In this document: in pieces, positions 1-5,669 of the stretch | How the letters are laid out: every line of letters starts with the position of its first letter | How positions within the stretch are numbered: position 1 is the stretch's first letter | Assembly: GCA_030635045.1 (NCBI GenBank) | Contig: DAOVZP010000120.1 | Coordinates: 1 to 5,854 of the forward strand | From: Bacteroidota bacterium | Lineage (GTDB): Bacteria > Bacteroidota > Bacteroidia > Bacteroidales > B18-G4 | Length of the DNA: 5,854 nucleotides | Reading direction: 5' to 3' | Notes under the pieces: model-generated | Told to the model about the DNA's origin: nothing | The model's database searches: none | The model's input: only the letters and a program-made list of their open reading frames with translations | Made by a program: the position numbers and the translations under genes

Positions 1-2
1 AT

Positions 3-1226
3 GACAAGAAGGGCGACAAAGGGGACGTCAGCCATTTTAAAGCACTTACAACAGCACTTTCAGCAACGGTAGGCACCGGCAACATCGTTGGTGTTTCACT
101 GGCCATATACTGGGGTGGGCCCGGAGCCATATTCTGGATGTGGGTTACCGGCTTCCTGGGAATGATACTGAAATATGCCGAGTGTACCCTCTCCCACAAA
201 TACAGACGGTTTAATTCTGACGGAAGTGTGTCGGGTGGCCCGATGTATTACATGGAATATGGATTGAAAGGCATGTTGGGCAAAGGTGCAAAAGTGCTGG
301 CAATAATTTTTGCTGTTGCTACCGTTCTGTGTTCGCTGGGTACGGGCAACATGGCCCAGGCTAACTCCATGACCGGAGCACTGTTCACCAGCTATAGCAT
401 TGATGCCTGGCTTTCAGGCATTGTCATCACCTTTCTGGTGTTGCTGGTCATTGTTGGAGGGATCAAACGAATTGCAGAAGTAACTTCTTTACTGGTGCCT
501 TTCATGGCCATACTCTATTTTATTGCAGCCGCTACTGTACTGACTGTAATGTATGCTGATATTCCGGCAGCTTTCAGGCTTATATTTTACGATGCTTTTC
601 ATGGTGAATATGCGAAGGAGGCCGGTATCCTGGGAGGCCTTTTCCTGGCCATGACCTGGGGCATAAAGCGAGGGCTGTTCTCCAATGAGGCCGGACAGGG
701 CTCTGCACCAATTGCACATGCAGCAGCCAAAACTGAACACCCGGCCCGGGAAGGCCTTGTTGCCTCCCTCGAGCCACTAATTGACACCCTCATCATCTGC
801 ACCCTTACAGCACTGGTCATTATCGTTACCGGTGCATGGAATTCAGATGTACAGGGCGTTGGGATGACAATTTTAGGAATGAAAACAGGCCTTGGGCAGA
901 TAGGCATGCATCACTGGGCAGAACATATTGTCACCGGCGGACTGATACTCTTTGCTTTTTCAACCGTTATCAGCTGGTCCTATTACGGGACCCGCTCTAT
1001 AAACTATCTCCTGGGAGAAAAATATATCAAGCCATATCGCTATGTTTATGCCCTCTTTGTGTTTTTCGGATCCATCTTTGGGCTTGAGCTGGTCTGGCAT
1101 TTCGTCGATATGGTTATCACATTCATGACCATCCCGAACCTGATCGCCCTGCTGCTTTTATCAGGAGTATTGATGAAGGAAACGAAGAAGTATTTTGATG
1201 AAATGAAAAAGCTTAAGAATTCCTAA
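3..1226 (+). CDS. Alanine/glycine:cation symporter (AGCS family), 5'-truncated by window edge
   Basis: This is a secondary transporter of the AGCS family, which imports alanine or glycine together with Na+ (or H+) across the inner membrane. The frame is open from base 3, giving 407 visible residues. The ATG at 138 is internal, because the conserved family stretch beginning GDVSHFKALTTALSATVG and the GGPGAIFWMW motif lie upstream of it. Other hallmarks are GGIKRIAEVTS, the RGLFSNEAGQGSAPIAHAAA signature, and ISWSYYGTRS near the C-terminus. Several hydrophobic helices are evident, and the protein ends in a short Lys-rich tail (KETKKYFDEMKKLKNS). The missing 5' part should hold the first membrane helix and any signal peptide. 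The paralogous gene follows after 20 bp. The stop TAA (1224-1226) is the first three bases of a TAATGAT heptamer array. The family is certain; the exact substrate is inferred from the family. Confidence 0.96.
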   Translation, partial: DKKGDKGDVSHFKALTTALSATVGTGNIVGVSLAIYWGGPGAIFWMWVTGFLGMILKYAECTLSHKYRRFNSDGSVSGGPMYYMEYGLKGMLGKGAKVLAIIFAVATVLCSLGTGNMAQANSMTGALFTSYSIDAWLSGIVITFLVLLVIVGGIKRIAEVTSLLVPFMAILYFIAAATVLTVMYADIPAAFRLIFYDAFHGEYAKEAGILGGLFLAMTWGIKRGLFSNEAGQGSAPIAHAAAKTEHPAREGLVASLEPLIDTLIICTLTALVIIVTGAWNSDVQGVGMTILGMKTGLGQIGMHHWAEHIVTGGLILFAFSTVISWSYYGTRSINYLLGEKYIKPYRYVYALFVFFGSIFGLELVWHFVDMVITFMTIPNLIALLLLSGVLMKETKKYFDEMKKLKNS

Positions 1227-1251
1227 TGATTAATGATTATTGATTAATGAA
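1224..1251 (+). repeat. TAATGAT heptamer array at the AGCS1/AGCS2 junction
   Basis: Four heptamers in strict phase: TAATGAT (1224), TAATGAT (1231), TATTGAT (1238), TAATGAA (1245). The first supplies the TAA stop of the upstream AGCS gene, and the fourth supplies the ATG start (1247-1249) of the downstream one. Each intact unit contains TAA, ATG and TGA, so the array is a ready-made stop/start cassette. No ribosome binding site is visible. Confidence 0.8.
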
Positions 1252-1546
1252 GATTAGTAATGTTGACATAAGAGCGAAGAGGTCCCGGATCGGCAAGGCA
1301 CGCTATTTCAGTATATTTCTGATGATTCTGATCATCTTTTCTTTTTCTCTCAGCGCTTATGGTACTCAAAAACAGGATACCAGCTACCAGCAACCAGCAG
1401 CCAGCAGCCAGCTACCAGCAACCAGCCCCCAGCTACCAGCAACCAGCAGCCAGCAACTAGCTACCAGCAACCAGCAACCAGCTACCTGCAACCAACAGCC
1501 AGCAGCCAGCAGCCGGCAACCAGCTACCAGGAAGACCTCACCCTAA
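1247..1546 (+). CDS. Signal-peptide N-terminus of the second AGCS gene, followed by out-of-frame heptamer array
   Basis: This 99-codon ORF starts at ATG 1247, the only upstream start in its frame (in-frame TGA at 1241). It has a basic N-region (RAKRSRIGKAR), a hydrophobic core (YFSIFLMILIIFSFSLS) and a plausible cleavage site near SAYG/TQ, so it reads as a Sec signal peptide. After TQKQDTSYQ the frame enters the CCAGCNN array, is translated as Q/P/A/T/S/N-rich repeats, and stops at TAA 1544-1546 just beyond the array. I do not think it is an independent gene. Removing 20 heptamers (1391-1530) joins it in frame to EDLTLSQRINN and the AGCS body, giving a 559-residue protein of sensible architecture. 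There is no Shine-Dalgarno site; the start codon lies inside a TAATGAT array. If translated as it stands, it would be a secreted low-complexity peptide of about 60 residues. Confidence 0.7.
   Translation: MKISNVDIRAKRSRIGKARYFSIFLMILIIFSFSLSAYGTQKQDTSYQQPAASSQLPATSPQLPATSSQQLATSNQQPATCNQQPAASSRQPATRKTSP
1380..1530 (+). repeat. CCAGCNN heptanucleotide tandem array (21 units plus 4 bases) inside the second AGCS gene
   Basis: Twenty-one consecutive units of exactly 7 bp run from 1380 to 1526, followed by a partial unit CCAG (1527-1530). Most units are CCAGCAA, CCAGCAG or CCAGCTA. Variants are CCAGCCC (1422), CTAGCTA (1457), CCTGCAA (1485), CCAACAG (1492) and CCGGCAA (1513). No unit is 6 or 8 bp long, so the frame change across the array reflects unit number rather than a stray indel. 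There is a loose higher order: a CTA unit followed by two to five CAA/CAG units. Seven is not a multiple of three, so each unit gained or lost shifts the frame. CTAGCTA puts a TAG (1458-1460) in the third frame only. Confidence 0.97.
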
Positions 1547-1704
1547 GCCAGCGTATCAACAACACATTTACCCCTCTGGTAGATGCTCTTACTGAAGTTC
1601 TTTTCTTTGATCCGTTTGCATGGTCAGGGGTTTATGACGACAAAGTTTACGACGCACAGGGTGAAATTGTACTGGCTGAAGATGGTGAGCCGGTTACCGC
1701 TCCC

Positions 1705-3066
1705 TTGAAACTAATCGTTTTATGGCTTATTGCCGGAGGCCTGTTCTTCACCGTTTTTATGAGGTTCATAAATTTCAGGGGGATCAGGCATGCCATCGGG
1801 CTGATACAGGGGAAATACGACAGCCCGGACGACCGTGGAGAGGTAACACACTTCCAGGCATTAACCACAGCATTATCGGCAACGGTAGGCCTGGGAAATA
1901 TTGCCGGTGTGGCCATTGCCATCACCATTGGCGGCCCGGGAGCCACATTCTGGATGATCCTGGCCGGATTTATCGGGATGTCATCAAAATTCGTCGAATG
2001 CACACTTGGAGTTAAATACAGGAAGTTCAATGCATTGGGCGAGGTTTCAGGGGGTGCCATGTATTACCTGAAATACGGGCTTAAGAAGAAAGGACTTGGT
2101 TTCCTGGGTATTGTGCTTGCATTTCTGTTTGCTGTCATGATCATTGGCGGGGCTATCGGGGGAGGAAATATGTTCCAGGCAAACCAGGCTTTCAAGCAAT
2201 TCGAAATTTTCTTCCCTTTCATGGAAAACAATGGCGCATGGTACGGTGTGGGGATGGCAATCCTGGTAGGTGTGGTTATTATCGGAGGTATTAAAAGCAT
2301 TGCAAATGTTACTTCCAAAATAGTCCCTTTTATGGCCTTGCTATATATTGCCACAGCCATGGTGATCATCGGCATGAACATATCCTATACAGGGATGGCA
2401 TTTCAACTGATCTTCGACGGGGCTTTCTCTCCGGAAGCATTAAAAGGCGGTTTTGTCGGCGTTTTGATATATGGTTTCCAGAGGGGTGCCTTTTCAAATG
2501 AAGCGGGTATCGGGAGTGCATCGATTGCGCACTCTGCTGCCAAAACAAATGAACCGGTCAGTGAAGGTATAGTAGCTTTGCTTGAGCCATTTGTGGATAC
2601 AGTCATCATCTGCACAATGACCGCCCTGGTAATTATTTTCAGCGGATACTGGAATGACGACAGCGGGCTTGTAGGAGTTCAATTGACCTCTGCTGCATTC
2701 AGTTCGGTATTTCCATGGTTCCCCTACCTCTTGCTTGTGGCTGTCACTCTCTTTGCATTCTCAACACTGATCTCATGGTCATATTACGGACTGAAAGGAT
2801 TTGATTATCTCGTTGGCGGGTTTGGGAAAAAGATCTTCGGAACAAGAAAGGTTACCAACTTAACATTCCAGCTTTTCTTTCTTGGATGTATTATTATCGG
2901 ATCAGCATCTGACATCACTGCAGTACTTGATTTCTCCGACATGATGATACTGTGCATGGCCTTTCCAAATATCATCGGCCTGATGATCCTTGCCCCGGAG
3001 GTTAGAAGGGACCTGATCTCCTATATGAAGCGGCTGAAGTCGGGAGAGATAAAGAAATATCGCTAG
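1705..3066 (+). CDS. Second AGCS family amino acid:cation symporter, body (frame-separated from its signal peptide)
   Basis: This is a paralogue of the upstream AGCS gene. It shares HFQALTTALSATVGLGNIAG, GGPGATFWM, VECTLGVKYRKFN, VSGGAMYYLKYGLK, the RGAFSNEAGIGSASIAHSAA signature and LISWSYYGLKGFD. The TTG at 1705 is only the first conventional start codon in this frame and is probably not the true start. The frame is open back to 1267, and the stretch 1531-1704 encodes EDLTLSQRINNTFTPLVDAL and a DPFAWSG segment, which resembles the periplasmic N-terminal extension seen in Bacteroidota AGCS proteins as I recall them. No ATG, GTG or TTG lies in frame between 1267 and 1705. The proper start is ATG 1247, in the other frame beyond the heptamer array. 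Predicted full-length product after frame restoration: 559 residues, Na+-coupled uptake of small neutral amino acids at the inner membrane. As sequenced the gene is OFF, broken or mis-assembled; translation from TTG 1705 would keep the helices but lose the signal peptide and extension. Confidence 0.93.
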   Translation: MKLIVLWLIAGGLFFTVFMRFINFRGIRHAIGLIQGKYDSPDDRGEVTHFQALTTALSATVGLGNIAGVAIAITIGGPGATFWMILAGFIGMSSKFVECTLGVKYRKFNALGEVSGGAMYYLKYGLKKKGLGFLGIVLAFLFAVMIIGGAIGGGNMFQANQAFKQFEIFFPFMENNGAWYGVGMAILVGVVIIGGIKSIANVTSKIVPFMALLYIATAMVIIGMNISYTGMAFQLIFDGAFSPEALKGGFVGVLIYGFQRGAFSNEAGIGSASIAHSAAKTNEPVSEGIVALLEPFVDTVIICTMTALVIIFSGYWNDDSGLVGVQLTSAAFSSVFPWFPYLLLVAVTLFAFSTLISWSYYGLKGFDYLVGGFGKKIFGTRKVTNLTFQLFFLGCIIIGSASDITAVLDFSDMMILCMAFPNIIGLMILAPEVRRDLISYMKRLKSGEIKKYR

Positions 3067-3192
3067 CGGGTAGTAAGTAGCACGCAGCAGGCAAGAGGCG
3101 GTCTACCAAACACTTAACCCTTAACACTAATTCAACACCCAACCCTCAACAACCTGTCCTGAGCGAAGTCGAAGGGGCCAACACTCAACACT
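3066..3192 (+). repeat. Degenerate heptamer array after the second AGCS gene
   Basis: This occupies most of the 188-bp gap between the second AGCS gene and the HhH gene. From the last base of the TAG stop, nine 7-bp steps are in phase (3066-3128). They begin as a GNNNGYA pattern (GCGGGTA, GTAAGTA, GCACGCA, GCAGGCA) and end as AAACACT, TAACCCT, TAACACT. After four extra bases, CAACACC (3133) and CAACCCT (3140) follow, then a separate 24-bp element, then two perfect CAACACT units (3179-3192). The CAACACT part is convincing; the early GNNNGYA part is weaker and rests on spaced bases. Confidence 0.65.
3153..3176. repeat. 24-bp dispersed-type element (CCTGTCCTGAGC...GAAGTCGAAGGG) inserted in heptamer repeats
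   Basis: The sequence runs from CCTGTCCTGAGC directly into GAAGTCGAAGGG. I recognise this as a short intergenic sequence seen repeatedly in unrelated bacterial genomes; that recognition is from memory, not a search. Its GC-rich composition contrasts with the AT/CA-rich heptamers on both sides (CAACCCT CAACA to the left, CAACACT CAACACT to the right), so it looks inserted in the array. It has no coding capacity. Confidence 0.6.
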
Positions 3193-3209
3193 TTTCTCAA
3201 AAAAAGTGT
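3188..3209 (+). other. Small perfect hairpin before the HhH gene
   Basis: ACACTTTT (3188-3195) and AAAAGTGT (3202-3209) can form an 8-bp stem with a 6-base loop. The left arm is partly made of the last CAACACT unit. It is AT-rich and no T-run follows, so it is a poor intrinsic terminator. It could still protect a 3' end or be chance. Confidence 0.3.
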
Positions 3210-3243
3210 GACATTTCGGCATTTCCGGTATTAATAGATATAC

Positions 3244-3248
3244 AAGGA
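3244..3248 (+). promoter_or_regulatory. Ribosome binding site of the HhH gene
   Basis: AAGGA lies 6 bases before ATG 3255 and supports that start. It is the only clear Shine-Dalgarno-like site I see before a gene start in this window; the other two visible starts (1247 and 4067) have none. Confidence 0.6.
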
Positions 3249-3254
3249 ACCGTA

Positions 3255-3980
3255 ATGCCACCACTAAGAAGGTCGATAAAAGAAAACATCAAGGGCTACT
3301 TCACTTTCAATTATGCTGAAAGGCGGGGTATCATGGTCCTGATCATGCTTATCATGGCGGTTGAAAGCGTAAATGCTTTGTTACCTGAATTTATCAAGAA
3401 AGAAAGCATTGACATGACGGCTTTCGAAGAAGAGATCGTAAAATTTGAAGCCATACTCAACCAACCTGATACAGTTAAGAAATATCCATCATACGAAAAA
3501 GCCCCGATAAGCAAACAATACCCAAAGCAATATACTAATAAGAAAAAAGTCTATGCCGAGCGTCCCCCCCTGATGATAGAGATAAACACTGCTGACTCTG
3601 CACAACTCGTTAAACTATATGGGATAGGGCCATCTTTTGCCGGCCGGATCCTGAAATACCGGGGCATGCTCGGCGGCTTTTTTTCCATTGAGCAATTGCT
3701 TGAGGTTTATGGCATGGACAGCGTCCGCTACGCGGGAATTCAGAAGAATGTCAAAGCAGATACTTCATTTATCATGACAATAGATGTGAACACAGCCGAA
3801 TTCAAAACCTTGCTGCATCACCCCTACCTGGACTATGAAACGGTCAAACTGATCTGCAACTACAGGGAGTACTCCGGCCCCATCACCTGCAGCGACACCC
3901 TCAGGAAGGTGATTGGGTATGATCCCATGTATGAAAAAGTAAAGCCCTACATCGAATATCGAAAATCAAATATCGAATAA
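3255..3980 (+). CDS. Membrane-anchored helix-hairpin-helix (ComEA-like) protein
   Basis: This 241-residue protein has an N-terminal segment YFTFNYAERRG (about 15-25) followed by one membrane helix (about 25-43, MVLIMLIMAVESVNALL). A charged linker rich in Lys, Tyr and Pro follows (about 50-105), then a C-terminal half of helix-hairpin-helix repeats. The first HhH is at about 109-136 (INTADSAQLVKLYGIGPSFAG, then RILKYR) with the classical GIG turn. A second, degenerate one lies at about 148-166 (LLEVYGMDSVRYAG). A third at about 177-204 (DVNTAEFKTLLHHPYLDYET, then VKLICNYR) has HPYLDY replacing the GIG turn, as I recall for Bacteroidota homologues. HhH motifs bind DNA backbone without sequence specificity, so roles in DNA uptake or envelope-proximal DNA binding are possible; none is proven for this architecture. 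The start is supported by AAGGA. The last nine residues (IEYRKSNIE) are encoded by a heptamer array that also supplies the stop codon. Confidence 0.93.
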   Translation: MPPLRRSIKENIKGYFTFNYAERRGIMVLIMLIMAVESVNALLPEFIKKESIDMTAFEEEIVKFEAILNQPDTVKKYPSYEKAPISKQYPKQYTNKKKVYAERPPLMIEINTADSAQLVKLYGIGPSFAGRILKYRGMLGGFFSIEQLLEVYGMDSVRYAGIQKNVKADTSFIMTIDVNTAEFKTLLHHPYLDYETVKLICNYREYSGPITCSDTLRKVIGYDPMYEKVKPYIEYRKSNIE

Positions 3981-4034
3981 CGAAAATCGAATATCGAAAA
4001 TCCACCCAAAACCCAAAACTCAACACTCAAAACT
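3951..4034 (+). repeat. Twelve in-phase heptamers spanning the end of the HhH gene and the POT leader
   Basis: The first seven units are ATCGAAT (3951), ATCGAAA, ATCAAAT, ATCGAAT, AACGAAA, ATCGAAT and ATCGAAA (to 3999). Without a break in phase the unit then changes to ATCCACC, CAAAACC, CAAAACT, CAACACT and CAAAACT (4000-4034). The first four units are coding, and the HhH stop TAA (3978-3980) forms across the junction of units four and five. The remainder fills nearly the whole gap before the POT gene. Confidence 0.9.
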
Positions 4035-4066
4035 ATTTTGTTTCTTTGCACCAAAGCCAGACTCAC

Positions 4067-5512
4067 ATGCTAAGCAACAATAAAAAACTCTTCGGCTTCC
4101 CCGGCACCTTCTGGACTGCCAACGTCATGGAACTATTTGAGCGTTGGGCATGGTACGGGATGTTCATCATACTGGCATTATACGTTACAGGCTCCACCGA
4201 TGACGGAGGGCTGGGGTTTACCCAGAGCCAGAAAGGCCTCCTGATGGGTACGGTGGTGGGTATCCTTTACGTACTGCCAACCATCACCGGCGCCATTGCC
4301 GACAAGTTCGGGTATAAGCGGATCCTGATCCTTTCATACCTGATCCTGGGCAGCGGTTACCTGCTGATGAGCTATATGACCACCTACACATCCATGTTCC
4401 TGGCCTTTCTATACCTTGCTGTAGGTGCAGGGCTGTTCAAACCCGTGATCTCTGCCACCATTGCGAAGACAACAACAGATAAAACTGCTTCCATAGGCTT
4501 CGGCATTTTTTATATGATCGTAAACATTGGTGCATTCGTCGGGCCTGTTGTTGCGTCCAAGCTCAGGGAGCTCGACTGGAAATATGCATTCTGGATGTCA
4601 GCGGCAGCAATTCTGGTAAATATCCTCCTGGTTCTCATTTTTTACAAAGAACCTGAACGGGATAAGGTAAAAGAACCCCTGTCAAAAACGATAAAAGATA
4701 TTTTTACCAACCTGGGCGAAGCATTAACTGACTTCAAACTGGTCGTTTTCCTGCTCATTATTGTAGGATTCTGGACCATGTATAACCAGCTGTTCTTTAC
4801 CCTTCCTGTTTTCATCGAACAATGGGTAAATACTTCCGGCATTTACACCTGGGTGTCAGGATTCTGGCCCTGGATGGCCGACTTTATCGGCACCGATCAC
4901 GGCACCGTGAACCCGGAGATGATCGTCAACGTGGATGCACTGTATATTGTATTTTTCCAGGTGTTGGTGTCTTCCCTGATCATGAAATATAAACCGGTAA
5001 ATACGATCATAGCAGGCTTTTTTATCAGCTCCATCGGGATAGCCCTCTGGTTCGTCACCCAGAACGGTTTCTACCTCTTCTTATCCATCCTGATATTTGC
5101 AACAGGAGAGATGGCCAGTTCCCCGCGAATACTTGAATACATTGGCAAGATCGCACCCAAAGACAAGGTAGCCATGTATATGGGAACCTATTACCTTCCT
5201 CTTGCCGGAGGGAATTTCCTTGCCGGAATACTGTCGGGGGATGTGTACACGAAGATGAGTGATAAGTACCACCTATTGTCCCTTGAAGTCCAAAAACGGG
5301 GGCTTGACATCCCGGAAATATCCGAAACCTTTTCAAAAAATGAGTATTTCAACACTGCCTGTGAGCAAATGAACCTGAGTTCTGTGGAACTCACCAACTT
5401 TCTTTGGATAAACTACCAGCCCTCAGATATTTGGATGCTGTTTTCCGCGATAGGCATGTCGACAGTGATACTGCTATTTATTTATGATAGGTTGTTATTG
5501 AAAACCAAGTAA
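4067..5512 (+). CDS. POT/PTR2 family proton-coupled oligopeptide transporter
   Basis: This inner-membrane major facilitator of the proton-dependent oligopeptide transporter family takes up di- and tripeptides driven by H+. Numbered from ATG 4067 (481 residues), the diagnostic ExxER proton-coupling motif is E22-L-F-E25-R26, here followed by WAWYG where many homologues have FxYY. The MFS loop motif GAIADKFGYKR is at 75-85. The conserved TM4 lysine is in AGLFKPVIS (K115), and the PTR2 signature FGIFYMIVNIGAF (135-147) fits the PROSITE pattern fully as I recall it. C-terminal landmarks include FWTMYNQLFF, GEMASSPRILEYIGKIAP and YYLPLAGGNFLAG. The length is normal for the family. The frame is open to TTG 4046, seven codons earlier, but ATG 4067 is the better start; neither has a Shine-Dalgarno site. 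It follows the HhH gene by 86 bp of mostly heptamer repeats, and the rhomboid gene converges on it. Confidence 0.95.
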   Translation: MLSNNKKLFGFPGTFWTANVMELFERWAWYGMFIILALYVTGSTDDGGLGFTQSQKGLLMGTVVGILYVLPTITGAIADKFGYKRILILSYLILGSGYLLMSYMTTYTSMFLAFLYLAVGAGLFKPVISATIAKTTTDKTASIGFGIFYMIVNIGAFVGPVVASKLRELDWKYAFWMSAAAILVNILLVLIFYKEPERDKVKEPLSKTIKDIFTNLGEALTDFKLVVFLLIIVGFWTMYNQLFFTLPVFIEQWVNTSGIYTWVSGFWPWMADFIGTDHGTVNPEMIVNVDALYIVFFQVLVSSLIMKYKPVNTIIAGFFISSIGIALWFVTQNGFYLFLSILIFATGEMASSPRILEYIGKIAPKDKVAMYMGTYYLPLAGGNFLAGILSGDVYTKMSDKYHLLSLEVQKRGLDIPEISETFSKNEYFNTACEQMNLSSVELTNFLWINYQPSDIWMLFSAIGMSTVILLFIYDRLLLKTK

Positions 5513-5669
5513 TGGTCATTCCACATTCCCGGAAATTCTAAATTCGAATGACCCAAATTCGAAACAATATTTAATAATACAAATTCAAAACTCTAAACAG
5601 TTTGGGATTTTAGTCATTTGAATTTGGGATTTGTTTCGGATTTAAGTATTTCGTGCTTCTAATTTCCTC
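5513..5669. repeat. Convergent intergenic spacer with AT-rich inverted motifs
   Basis: This lies between the POT stop and the rhomboid stop. CTAAATTCGAATGAC (5538-5552) is inverted, with two mismatches, as GTCATTTGAATTTGG (5613-5627). A second motif, CAAATTCGAAACAA (5554-5567), is inverted as TTGTTTCGGATTT (5631-5643), imperfectly. The arms occur in the order A, B, A', B', so both stems cannot form as a simple nested hairpin. Two heptamers, AAATTCT and AAATTCG, start the left part (5533-5546). I see no ORF or GC-rich stem with a T-run, so no terminator is called. Confidence 0.55.

Noticed and set aside
138..140. ATG as start of the first AGCS gene
   Set aside because: Conserved AGCS sequence continues upstream to base 3 in the same frame, so this is an internal methionine.
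1380..1530. CRISPR array
   Set aside because: Units are contiguous 7-mers with no spacers; this is a simple tandem repeat.
1247..1546. Independent small secreted protein
   Set aside because: Everything after residue 48 is repeat translation, and the signal peptide joins the AGCS body in frame once 20 units are removed.
1647..2060. Minus-strand ORF of 137 codons opposite the second AGCS gene
   Set aside because: It is antisense to strongly conserved AGCS sequence, its translation shows no recognisable domain, and it overlaps the real gene entirely.
3210..3243. Promoter for the HhH gene (TATTAATA at 3229-3236)
   Set aside because: It is a generic AT-rich match without a paired upstream box and does not fit the Bacteroidota consensus.
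4034..4056. TATTTTG as a Bacteroidota -7 promoter box and CTTTG-CAC-CAAAG as an operator before the POT gene
   Set aside because: The box is one base short of TANNTTTG, there is no TTTG-type -33 element in the repeat upstream, and the 5-bp palindrome is too short to exceed chance.
4046..4066. TTG 4046 as start of the POT transporter
   Set aside because: The added seven residues (MHQSQTH) do not resemble a POT N-terminus and no ribosome site precedes it; ATG 4067 is simpler.
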